Assembly: GCF_030766935.1 (NCBI RefSeq)
Contig: NZ_JASERL010000005.1
Span: 124,001-188,000, forward strand
DNA from: Streptomyces sp. KL109B
Lineage (GTDB): Bacteria > Actinomycetota > Actinomycetes > Streptomycetales > Streptomycetaceae
Direction of reading: 5' to 3'
Length of the DNA stretch: 64,000 nucleotides
A program made the translations under genes and the position numbers. Positions 45,350-53,142 of this stretch are shown here, piece by piece (positions within the stretch are counted from its first letter, which is position 1; every line of letters starts with the position of its first letter). A model generated the notes under the pieces. It searched no databases. It was not told where the DNA came from and saw nothing but the letters and a program-made list of their open reading frames with translations.

Positions 45350-46624
45350 TCACTTGGCGAAGCCGGGCAGCAGCTTGGCGAACGAGGTCTCCAGGCTGTT
45401 GACGCCCTTGTCCAGGGACTCCTTGCCGGTGGCGACCTTCGGCAGCTCCTCGTCCATGGGCGTCCACAGCGAGCTGTACTCGGGCAGTTCGGGGCGCGGC
45501 TGCGCGGCGCTCAGGACCTTCTGGTAGCCGGCGATACCGGGGTCGGCGGTGACTTTCGCGGTGAACGCGTCCTCGCGGGTGGGCAGCGTCGAGTTCTTCA
45601 GGGCGATCTGCTCCTGCGTCTTCGCCGACGTCATCCACTTCACGAACTTGAGCGAGGCCTCCTGGTGGGCCTTGTCCGAGCCCGCGTACACGGACAGGTT
45701 GTGGCCGCCGGTCGGGGCGCCGGGCTTGCCCGCGGAGCCGGCCGGGACGGTGGCGATGCCGAGGTTCTTCTTGTCCTTGAACGCCGAACCCTTGTAGAAG
45801 TTCGTGATCTCCCACGGGCCCTGGATGGTCGAGGCGACCTTGCCGTTCACGAACGCGTCCTGGATGTGCGCGTACGCGTCCGCCGTGGCGTCGGCCTTGT
45901 GCAGGCCCTTGCCGTTGAAGAGGCCCTGCCAGGCGGTGAGGCCCTTCTTGGCGGCGGCGGAGCCGATGGTGATCTTCTTGCCGTCGGCGTCGACGGTGTC
46001 GGTGCCCTCGCCGAACAGGAACGGCTGGGCGTAGTAGCCGGCGGTGGAGCCCCAGAAGCCGTCGGCGCCGGTCTTGGCCTTGACCTTGGCGGCGTCCTTC
46101 TTCAACTGGTCCCAGGTGGTGGGCGCTTCGGCGATGCCCGCCTTCTTGAAGAGGGCCTTGTTGTAGACGAAGGCGAGGGTGTCGGTGACGAGCGGGACGC
46201 CGTAGGTCTTGCCGTCGAACTGGGCCTGCTCGATGAGGGAGGACTGGAACTTGTCCTTGTCGGCGAGCGCCTCGGTGCCGTCGAGCGGCAGCAGATAGCT
46301 CTTCTTGGCGAAGGCCGGGGTCCAGCCGACCTCGGCGCGCAGCACGTCGGGGGCGCCCTTCGCGCCGGCCGCCGTGTCGAACTTGTTCTGCGCGTCGTCG
46401 AAGGGCACGTTGACGTACTTGACCTTGATGTCGGGGTTGGCCTCGGTGAACTGCTTGGCCAACGCCTTGTAGGTGGGCGCCTCGTTGGTGGCGTTCGACG
46501 TGTCCCACCAGGTGATGGTGACCGGGCCCGACGCCTTGTCACCGCTGTCGTCGCTTCCGCCGCAGGCCGTCGCCGCGAGGGCGAGGGACGCCACCAGCGC
46601 GGTGGCCGCAATGCCACGCCGCAT
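45350..46624 (-). CDS. malE: Maltose/maltodextrin-binding lipoprotein MalE
   Basis: A 424-residue binding protein of the carbohydrate uptake family. The signal peptide ends in the lipobox ATAC and a Gly/Ser/Asp-rich tether follows. Sugar-binding-family segments include TITWWDTSNATNE, FDDAQNKFDTAAGAKGAPDVL and TIQGPWEITNFYKGS. It captures maltodextrins made by the secreted amylases and delivers them to MalFG. It is divergent from malR, with CTTGC/GCAG motifs in the shared promoter region. Confidence 0.93.
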   Translation of the reverse strand: MRRGIAATALVASLALAATACGGSDDSGDKASGPVTITWWDTSNATNEAPTYKALAKQFTEANPDIKVKYVNVPFDDAQNKFDTAAGAKGAPDVLRAEVGWTPAFAKKSYLLPLDGTEALADKDKFQSSLIEQAQFDGKTYGVPLVTDTLAFVYNKALFKKAGIAEAPTTWDQLKKDAAKVKAKTGADGFWGSTAGYYAQPFLFGEGTDTVDADGKKITIGSAAAKKGLTAWQGLFNGKGLHKADATADAYAHIQDAFVNGKVASTIQGPWEITNFYKGSAFKDKKNLGIATVPAGSAGKPGAPTGGHNLSVYAGSDKAHQEASLKFVKWMTSAKTQEQIALKNSTLPTREDAFTAKVTADPGIAGYQKVLSAAQPRPELPEYSSLWTPMDEELPKVATGKESLDKGVNSLETSFAKLLPGFAK

Positions 46625-46694
46625 GAGAACTCCTAGAGGGTTGGGCCCGACTGAGCGACGTGAACGTAACAGCGCCGCAAGCCCGTGGAAAGAC

Positions 46695-46714
46695 CTTGCT
46701 GAAAAAATTTGCAG
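46695..46714. promoter_or_regulatory. Putative MalR operator near malE
   Basis: CTTGCTG (46695-46701) and TTTGCAG (46708-46714) flank an A-tract, a degenerate match to the element beside malR and the pullulanase gene. The location, 70-90 nt upstream of malE, fits repression of the malE operon. Confidence 0.5.
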
Positions 46715-46799
46715 AGACGGCGGTGGGTTACGGGTTCGTGACCTTCAAGTCGGGGCGAGTTGCGGGTAGTTACGCACACTTACGTGGGCCTTTGTGGCG

Positions 46800-46823
46800 C
46801 TGCAAAGCTCTGCAAGCTCTTGC
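46800..46823. promoter_or_regulatory. Putative MalR operator near malR
   Basis: CTGCAAAG (46800-46807), CTGCAAG (46810-46816) and a perfect inverted repeat GCAAG-CT-CTTGC (46812-46823) are packed together 65-88 nt before malR. This suggests autoregulation. Confidence 0.65.
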
Positions 46824-46887
46824 CACCGGGCGGTGGCACAGGGATCATCGGGGTGCTGTCCCCCACGAGGTGCTCACGAGGAGTGCG

Positions 46888-47973
46888 ATGACCCAGCTGC
46901 CCGCCCAGGCCGACCGCAAGGCGGCCCCGGCTCCGCCCGCGACCGCGCGGCTCGCCGACATCGCGGCGCAGGCGGGGGTGAGCGAGGCGACGGTGAGCCG
47001 GGTCCTCAACAGCAAGCCGGGCGTCGCGTCCGCGACCCGCCAGTCCGTGCTCGCCGCGCTCGACGTGCTCGGCTACGAACGTCCGGTGCGGCTGCGCCGG
47101 CGCAGCGAGGGCCTGGTCGGCCTGATCACGCCGGAGTTGGAGAACCCGATCTTCCCGGCGCTCGCCCAGGTCATCGGGCAGGCCCTGACCCGCCAGGGGT
47201 ACACGCCGGTCCTCGCGACCCAGACCCCTGGTGGCTCGACCGAGGACGAGCTGACCGAGATGCTCGTCGACCGGGGTGTCACCGGCATCATCTACGTGTC
47301 GGGGCTGCACGCCGACACCACCGCCGACATGCGGCGCTACGAGCAACTGCGGGCGCAGGGCGTGCCGTTCGTGCTCGTCGACGGGTTCTCGCCGCAGGTG
47401 CGGGCGCCGTTCATCTCGCCGGACGACCGGGCGGCCATGCAGCTGGCGGTCACCCACCTCGGCTCGCTCGGGCACACCAGGATCGGCCTGGCGCTCGGGC
47501 CGAAGCGGTTCGTGCCGGTGCAGCGGAAGATCGAGGGGTTCGTGCGGGCGATGCGCGAGCGGTTCGGGCTCGGCCCGGACGAGGTCGAGCGGGACTTCGT
47601 GCAGCACTCCCTCTACACGCTGGAGGGTGGGCAGGCCGCGGCGTCCGACCTCATGGACCGCGGGTGCACGGCGGTGGTGTGCGCGAGCGACATGATGGCG
47701 CTCGGGGCGATTCGCGCGGCGCGGCAGCGGGGCCTTGAGGTGCCGGACGACATTTCCGTGGTGGGGTTCGACGACTCGTCGTTGATCGCGTTCACGGATC
47801 CGCCGCTGACGACGGTGCGCAAGCCCGTGCAGGCGATGGGGCAGGCGGCGGTCCGTACGGTGCTTGAGGAGATCGGGGGGACGCCGGCCCCCCATACCGA
47901 GTTCGTGTTCATGCCGGAGTTGGTGGTGCGGGGGTCGACGGCGTCGGGGCCGGGGGTTGTCGGGCGGCGTTAG
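46888..47973 (+). CDS. malR: LacI/GalR-family maltose regulator MalR
   Basis: A 361-residue repressor. The LacI HTH is LADIAAQAGVSEATVSRVLNSKPGV (about residues 21-45), followed by a periplasmic-binding-like sensor with GLITPELENPIFPALAQVI, LVDGFSP and a C-terminal ISVVGFDDSSLIAFTDPPLTTVRKP block. The position next to malE is that of streptomycete MalR/Reg1, which represses malE and amylase genes in the absence of maltodextrin. ATG 46888 follows GAGGAG. A dispersed repeat 26 nt beyond the stop may be its terminator. Confidence 0.93.
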   Translation: MTQLPAQADRKAAPAPPATARLADIAAQAGVSEATVSRVLNSKPGVASATRQSVLAALDVLGYERPVRLRRRSEGLVGLITPELENPIFPALAQVIGQALTRQGYTPVLATQTPGGSTEDELTEMLVDRGVTGIIYVSGLHADTTADMRRYEQLRAQGVPFVLVDGFSPQVRAPFISPDDRAAMQLAVTHLGSLGHTRIGLALGPKRFVPVQRKIEGFVRAMRERFGLGPDEVERDFVQHSLYTLEGGQAAASDLMDRGCTAVVCASDMMALGAIRAARQRGLEVPDDISVVGFDDSSLIAFTDPPLTTVRKPVQAMGQAAVRTVLEEIGGTPAPHTEFVFMPELVVRGSTASGPGVVGRR

Positions 47974-47998
47974 GTTGCGCGGCGGCGGGGGTGCGGGC

Positions 47999-48046
47999 GC
48001 GGGGCTCCGCCCCGGGCCCCGCTGCTCAATCGCCGCAGGGGCTTGA
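47999..48046 (+). repeat. Dispersed intergenic repeat copy downstream of malR
   Basis: A GGGGCTCCGCCCC hairpin followed by CCCCGCTGCTCAATCGCCGC and AGGGGCTTGA. Matches copies at 60431-60476, 60514-60559 and, inverted, 25224. The orientation and hairpin suit a terminator for malR. Confidence 0.85.
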
Positions 48047-48422
48047 TTGGGCCCGCTGCACTGAACAGGGGCTTAATCGGCTGAACGCTGGGCCGCCCCG
48101 CTACGTATCCTCCTGCGAGCCCGGGCGCATCGGGCTGTTACGGGGGCCGTGCGGGAGGTACGGGTGGTGCGTCGGCCGGAGACGGTGCACCCGATTCGAT
48201 CTCTTCTTTTCGTTTCGTAAGCGAACTCTGCTTTCTCTTTTCCCCGTGCCAGGAGTGCCGCTCCCCCCTGCCCGAAAACGGGCCGAAAAGTGGTTTTGAA
48301 AATTATTTCCGGACGTTTCCGTTCCCGGTTGACATGCCCTAATTCGCATGCCAAAGCTTGCTTCAGCACAGCGATTCCGGAATTCGCCCGACCACCGATG
48401 ATCCGGAAAGGGGGGAAACACC
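48047..48422 (+). promoter_or_regulatory. Unusually AT-rich promoter region of the peptide locus
   Basis: This gap is clearly less GC-rich than its neighbours (for example TTCTTTTCGTTTCGTAAGCG and TTTTGAAAATTATTTCCGG). TTGACA (48329-48334) is a good -35 candidate, though I cannot find a convincing -10 at standard spacing. The last 20 nt hold a strong ribosome binding site (AAAGGGGGG) for the small ORF. No protein gene was recognised in it. Confidence 0.45.
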
Positions 48423-48503
48423 ATGAAGAAGATTTCTGTTCGCAAGGCAGGGCCCATCCGTCTGACCACGGCCTGCTACTACCTCTGCGGCGACGCCGCG
48501 TAA
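48423..48503 (+). CDS. Candidate precursor peptide (26 residues, C-terminal CYYLCGDAA)
   Basis: A short ORF just downstream of an AAAGGGGGG ribosome binding site. The peptide begins MKKISVRKAGPIRL, a basic leader-like half, and ends TTACYYLCGDAA, a core-like half with C18-x3-C22. It is followed after 95 nt by a PqqD-like/M50-type membrane protease gene. Size, charge pattern, twin cysteines and neighbourhood suit a RiPP precursor or a secreted signalling peptide. No family is recognised. The alternatives are a translation leader peptide for the downstream gene or a chance ORF; the excellent Shine-Dalgarno spacing argues against chance. Confidence 0.65.
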   Translation: MKKISVRKAGPIRLTTACYYLCGDAA

Positions 48504-48598
48504 TGCGCCTCCCCGGCCGGGGTCGGACTGCCTCCGGGGTCCGGCCCCGGCCACCTTCGCCCCACCAACTCCCCGTCTCTCACAAGGGGGTGTGCCGG

Positions 48599-49795
48599 AT
48601 GAACGGCACCGTTCGGCTGCACCGGCTCACGATGGTCGCCGACACCGAAGGCGTGATGGTCGGCCGGCCCGACACCGGTTCGTACGCGGTGTTCCCCGAG
48701 GAGGGGGCGCAGGCGCTGCGGATGCTCCTCGACGGGGCGCCCGTCGATGCGGTCGGCGACTGGTACGAGCGCACCACGGGTGATCCGCTCGACACCGACG
48801 ACTTCCTGGAAACCCTGGACGAGCTGGGGTTTCTGCGCATCGGCGAACCGCTGGCCGAGCAGCGGCCGGTGCGCTGGCAGGGGCTCGGCAGGGCCCTTTT
48901 CTCGTGGCCCGCCTGGCTCGCGTACGGCGCCCTGGTGGCGGCCGCGGTGACCATGATGGTGCGGGATCCGGGGCTTCGGCCCTCGTACCACCAGGTGTTC
49001 TTCACGCACTATCTGACGCTGATCCCGCTGAGCGTCTTCGCGCTGGCGCTGCCGTGCATCGTCGTGCACGAGGCGTTCCACGCGCTCGCCGGGCGGCGGC
49101 TGGGGCTGCCGTCCACGCTCGGGATCGGGCGCAGGCTCTACTACCTGGTCGCCGAGACCAGGCTCGATTCGCTGCTCAGCGTGGAGCGCCGGAAACGCTA
49201 TCTGGTTTTCTGCGCGGGCATGTTGGCAGATGTGGTCCTGCTGTGCGGGTTCACGCTGCTTTCCGTCGCGCTTGACACAAACGCAATTCCGTCCTGGATT
49301 CACAAACTCTGCCTTGCTGTCGCCTTCACCTGTGTCCTGCGTCTCATCTGGCAATTGTTGTTCTATTTGGAGACGGACATCTATTACGTGGTGACGACGG
49401 CCACCGGATGCACGGATCTGCAGAATGCGACGCGGTTCCGGCTGCGCTCCGGGTTCCGCAGGGCGCTGCGGCTCGCGCCGCCCGTCGCGGACACCGAGTG
49501 GTCGGGGCGCGACCGCGCCGCGACCCGCTGGTACGCGCCGCTGCTGTTCGCCGGGTACGGGTTCTCGCTGGCCTCGCTCGCCTGGGCCGGGATCCCGACC
49601 GCCGTGCACTTCTGGACGACGGTCGCCGACCGGCTCGGCGCGCCGGACACCCCGTTCTGGGACCTGGTCGACGCGGCGGGCTTTCTGCTGCTGTCCGGGC
49701 TGCAGATCGGCCTGCTCGTCCACGTCACGCTGCGGGACCGGCGCGCCCGGACCCGCAACCGCCGCCCCACCTCACCGGAAGAAGCCCTGACATGA
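48599..49795 (+). CDS. PqqD-like domain fused to M50-type membrane metalloprotease
   Basis: A 398-residue membrane protein. Residues ~10-82 look like a PqqD-type winged helix (AVFPEEGAQALRMLLDGAPV, then FLETLDELGFLRIG), the fold used to recognise RiPP leader peptides. The remainder has several membrane segments. HEAFH (157-161) is an HExxH zinc site inside a hydrophobic stretch, and Asp260 in ETDIYYV fits the third ligand of YydH/putative peptide-zinc-metalloprotease proteins. It could process or export the small peptide. ATG 48599 follows AAGGGGG. The stop overlaps the TPR gene. The 49240-49400 section is noticeably AT-richer than its neighbours. Confidence 0.75.
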   Translation: MNGTVRLHRLTMVADTEGVMVGRPDTGSYAVFPEEGAQALRMLLDGAPVDAVGDWYERTTGDPLDTDDFLETLDELGFLRIGEPLAEQRPVRWQGLGRALFSWPAWLAYGALVAAAVTMMVRDPGLRPSYHQVFFTHYLTLIPLSVFALALPCIVVHEAFHALAGRRLGLPSTLGIGRRLYYLVAETRLDSLLSVERRKRYLVFCAGMLADVVLLCGFTLLSVALDTNAIPSWIHKLCLAVAFTCVLRLIWQLLFYLETDIYYVVTTATGCTDLQNATRFRLRSGFRRALRLAPPVADTEWSGRDRAATRWYAPLLFAGYGFSLASLAWAGIPTAVHFWTTVADRLGAPDTPFWDLVDAAGFLLLSGLQIGLLVHVTLRDRRARTRNRRPTSPEEALT

Positions 49796-51999
49796 CACAT
49801 CTGTCACCCACCCTGTCGACGCGTCACTGGTGGCTCGACGCCACCGCGGACACCACCGCCGCCGAGTCGCCGCCGTCCCCTTCCCTTGAGGTGCGCTGCC
49901 ACCGCCGGTTACGCGGCCCGTTCACCGCCGCGCACTACCTGCTGCACCAGGCCGTGCCGCAACTCGTCGAGCGGGACCGCGAGTTGGTGGCGTCCGCGCG
50001 GGCCACCGAGGTGGAGTCGATCGCGCCGGAGCTGATGAAGATCGTGCCGACGCCGCCGCAGACCCTCACCAATCTCGCCGACGCCAAGGAGCGCACCCGC
50101 TTCTACCCGGCGCCCCGGGCGCTGCGCATCGCGCACGGCGTGGCCGAACTCCTCATGGACTGGGCCAGGACGGCGCACCCGCGCGGACTCACCCTCTCCT
50201 TCCGTGGCCTGGACGAGGCCGATCCCACGGACCGCGACCTGGTGGCCGTGCTGCTGCGGCGCTGCGATCCCGCCACCCTGACCGTGGTCGTGGACGGCGC
50301 GGGGGCGGCCGACGACCTGCTCGGCAGGGCGCTCGCCGCGCACACCCGACGAGTGTCCCGACTGCCCTACGTGGACGCCGCGTTGCTGCCGGACGAGGAC
50401 CTCGCGCAGGCCTACATCGACTCCGACGGCACGAGCGACGACGCCCGCCTGCTGCGCGCCTACGTGGCGCTGCCCGCCGACGAGCGGGCCCGCCGGCACA
50501 CGGCTCGCGCCGCGCTGCTCGCCGAGCGGGACGAGCCGACGCTGCGGCTCGGCGCGATCCCGTACCACCTGGAGCACGGCGAGGACCCGAGGGGCGCGGG
50601 CGTCGACGCGATCGTGCAAGCCGTCAACGGCTGCTTCAACAAGGGGTTCTACGAGGCCGTGATCGACCTCGCCGAACGCGGCCGTGAACTGCTCGCGGGC
50701 TCCGCGCCCGACCGTACGTACTGGAACCTGACGCACAAGATCGGTGCCTGCCTCTGCTATCTGGGGCGCGGCGTGGACGCGTTCGCGTACTTCGAGGAGA
50801 TGCGGCGCGGTTCGACATCGGCCGACGTCCACATGGGGACCGCGTACCTCAACGCCATGCTGTACACCCGGTTCCTGCCGAAGGAGCTGCACGACGAGGA
50901 TCTGGCGCTCGCCTGGGTGAACACGGCGATCGCGATCGCCGACGTGCACCCGGACCCGCACAAGCGGATCCTGGTGCGGGCTTTCATGCGCAACGCGCGG
51001 GCCCTGGTCGAGCTGCACCGCGGCAACGCCGACGGCTCGCTCGCCCTGGTCGACGAGGCGATGGAGATCACCGACGCGGACTTCGGCCCGGACGAGCAAC
51101 TCCTGCACCGCTCCGTGCTGTTGTACAACCGGGCGCAGGTGCGCGGCGCGCGCGGCGACCACACCGGCTCGCTCGCCGATTACGACGAGGTGATCCGCCG
51201 CGACCCGGACTACGGCGACTACTACTTCGAGCGGGCCGCCCAGCACCGCGCCCTCGGCCACCCCCACGAGTCGCTCGCCGACTACGCGGCGGCGATCCGG
51301 CTCACCCCGCCGTTCTACGAGGCGCACTTCAACCGGGCCGACCTGCTGCGGGAGTTGGGCGACGACGCGGGCGCGCTGCGCGACCTGGACTACGCCCTGT
51401 CCGTCGAGCCGGACCACGTCGACTCGCTGCTGCACCGCGCTGAACTGTCCCTGGAGCGCGGCGACTTCGACCGGGCCCGCGCGGACATCGACCACGGCCT
51501 CGCGCTGGCGCCCGGCAGCCCGCAACTCCTCGCGGCACGGGGCGCGTTGCACGCGGAGCTGGGCGATGTGCGCGCCGCGTACGAGAGTTACTCGGCAGCG
51601 CTCAACGCGGACCAGGGCTGCCTCGCCGCCTGGGTGAACCGGGCCGTCCTCGCCTTCGAGACGGGCAAGGCCGCCGACGCCGTCGACGACCTGAACTCGG
51701 CGCTCGCGCTCGCGGACGACGCCGAGCTGCGGGCCAACCGGGCCATGGCGCTGCAGTCGCTCGGCGAACACGAGCGCGCGACGGCCGACCTGAACCACGC
51801 GATGGCCTCGGCGGACGGCACCCCCGACCCCGAACTCCTCTACCTGCGCGGGGTCAGCCGCTTCGCGCTCGACGACGCGGACGGCGCGCTCACGGACTGG
51901 CGCGCGCACCTGGCCGCGTACGAGGCGGGAACCACGTCGCCGCACGCCGAGGAGATCAACGCCCGCGCCGGGGCCGCGCTGCGGGAGGGTGCCGCGTGA
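49792..51999 (+). CDS. TPR-repeat protein with degenerate ATPase-like N-terminal domain
   Basis: A 735-residue soluble protein. About residues 1-200 contain LTLSFRGLDEADPTDRDLVAVLLRRC followed by TLTVVVDGAG, which resembles the Walker-B region of STAND/AAA regulators, but no P-loop is visible. The C-terminal ~450 residues are tetratricopeptide repeats (for example YNRAQVRGARGDHTGSLADY, FERAAQHRALGHPHESLADY, FNRADLLRELGDDAGALRDL). TPRs bind proteins or peptides. ATG 49792 overlaps the protease stop as ATGA and its own stop overlaps the flavin reductase, so it belongs to this operon. A peptide-binding role is inference. Confidence 0.75.
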   Translation: MTHLSPTLSTRHWWLDATADTTAAESPPSPSLEVRCHRRLRGPFTAAHYLLHQAVPQLVERDRELVASARATEVESIAPELMKIVPTPPQTLTNLADAKERTRFYPAPRALRIAHGVAELLMDWARTAHPRGLTLSFRGLDEADPTDRDLVAVLLRRCDPATLTVVVDGAGAADDLLGRALAAHTRRVSRLPYVDAALLPDEDLAQAYIDSDGTSDDARLLRAYVALPADERARRHTARAALLAERDEPTLRLGAIPYHLEHGEDPRGAGVDAIVQAVNGCFNKGFYEAVIDLAERGRELLAGSAPDRTYWNLTHKIGACLCYLGRGVDAFAYFEEMRRGSTSADVHMGTAYLNAMLYTRFLPKELHDEDLALAWVNTAIAIADVHPDPHKRILVRAFMRNARALVELHRGNADGSLALVDEAMEITDADFGPDEQLLHRSVLLYNRAQVRGARGDHTGSLADYDEVIRRDPDYGDYYFERAAQHRALGHPHESLADYAAAIRLTPPFYEAHFNRADLLRELGDDAGALRDLDYALSVEPDHVDSLLHRAELSLERGDFDRARADIDHGLALAPGSPQLLAARGALHAELGDVRAAYESYSAALNADQGCLAAWVNRAVLAFETGKAADAVDDLNSALALADDAELRANRAMALQSLGEHERATADLNHAMASADGTPDPELLYLRGVSRFALDDADGALTDWRAHLAAYEAGTTSPHAEEINARAGAALREGAA

Positions 52000-52571
52000 C
52001 CGCCGAGGCGACGAGGGCGGCGCTGACCGGTGCGACCGCGCGCGGCGAGCCGACGGCGGTGACGCTCCCGCCGGCCCGCTCCGACCTCGTGCGGTCCGCG
52101 CTGCGGCGGCACGCCAAGGGGGTCGCCGTCGTCACCGTCGGCGGGGAGCGGCCCGCCGGGTTCTGTGTCACGTCGCTGGCCTCGCTCTCCCTCGACCCGC
52201 CGCTGATGTCGTTCACGGTGGGCCTGCGGTCGAGTTCGTGGGAGGCGGTGCGGGACGCGACGTGGGTGATGGTGCAGTTGCTCGCGGCCGGTCAGGAGGA
52301 GGTGGCGCGGGTCTTCGCGGGCCCGCGCCACGCGCGTTTCGGGCCCCGCACCCCCTGGCACCGTGACGCGCTCGGCCTGCCCGCCCTGGACGGCGTACTG
52401 GCCCGGTTCGTCCTCGCGCCGGTCAGCATGCGCCCGGTGGGCGACCACGCGCTGGTGATCGGGCTCGTGGTGCGGGCGGACCGGGCCGCGGACGCGGGGC
52501 CACTGGTGCACCACGAGGGGACGTTCGTGGACCTCCCCGGGCCATTGGGGACGACGGGGCCGGATCACTGA
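51996..52571 (+). CDS. Flavin reductase-like FMN-binding protein
   Basis: A 191-residue protein of the flavin_reduct family (HpaC-like). Conserved segments are LRRHAKGVAVVTVGGERPAGFCVTSLASLSLDPPLMSF and an end rich in hydrophobic strands. It would reduce FMN or FAD with NAD(P)H for a partner oxygenase or halogenase. No partner monooxygenase is nearby. GTG 51996 overlaps the TPR stop as GTGA, so it is the last gene of the protease-TPR operon. Could be a modifying enzyme for the small peptide. Confidence 0.8.
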   Translation: MTAEATRAALTGATARGEPTAVTLPPARSDLVRSALRRHAKGVAVVTVGGERPAGFCVTSLASLSLDPPLMSFTVGLRSSSWEAVRDATWVMVQLLAAGQEEVARVFAGPRHARFGPRTPWHRDALGLPALDGVLARFVLAPVSMRPVGDHALVIGLVVRADRAADAGPLVHHEGTFVDLPGPLGTTGPDH

Positions 52572-52624
52572 GCCATTGGTACAGTCGGCGTCCGGCACCC
52601 GCGCCACCGAAGGAGTCGCCCGCC

Positions 52625-53110
52625 ATGGCCGTGGACCAGCTCGACACCCGTATCCTGCGGCTCCTGTTGGAACAGCCCCGCACCAGCATGCGCGAGTACG
52701 CCCGCATCCTCGGCGTCGCCCGGGGCACCCTCCAGGCCCGGCTCGACCGGATGGAACGGGACGGTGTCATCACGGGTGTGCAGCCGTCCCTGTCCCCCGC
52801 CGCCCTCGGCCACCCTGTCCTCGCCTTCGTGCACATCGAGGTCACGCAGGGCCACCTGGGGGACGTCGGGGACGGTCTCGCCGGGGTGCCGGAGATCATC
52901 GAGGCGTACTCCACCACCGGCGGCGGCGACCTCCTCGCCCGCGTCGCGGCCCGCGACGCCGAGCACCTGGAGGACCTGATCCAGCAGCTCAACCGGCTGC
53001 CCGGCGTGGTCCGCACCCGCACCGAGGTGGCGCTGCGCGAGCGCGTCCCGCACCGGGTGCTGCCGCTGGTCGAGGCGATCGGGAAGGCGGCCGGGCAGCC
53101 GCGCGGATGA
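52625..53110 (+). CDS. Lrp/AsnC-family transcriptional regulator
   Basis: A 161-residue standard Lrp protein: HTH with TSMREYARILGVARGTLQARLDRME in the first third, then an AsnC ligand domain. ATG 52625 is preceded by GAAGGAG. It lies 53 nt after the flavin reductase gene and overlaps a possible start of the HAD gene. Ligand and targets are unknown; it could control the upstream peptide locus or act globally. Confidence 0.9.
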   Translation: MAVDQLDTRILRLLLEQPRTSMREYARILGVARGTLQARLDRMERDGVITGVQPSLSPAALGHPVLAFVHIEVTQGHLGDVGDGLAGVPEIIEAYSTTGGGDLLARVAARDAEHLEDLIQQLNRLPGVVRTRTEVALRERVPHRVLPLVEAIGKAAGQPRG

Positions 53111-53142
53111 TCGGCCGACGCCGGTCCTGCATCCTGGGTCAC

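Noticed and set aside
48290..48598. N-terminal extension of the M50-type protease
   Set aside because: The frame is open by chance through the promoter and small ORF; a good ribosome binding site and the PqqD-like start are at 48599.
49909..51945. A 678-codon open frame on the minus strand
   Set aside because: Antisense shadow of the TPR gene, which has clear repeat motifs in the opposite frame.
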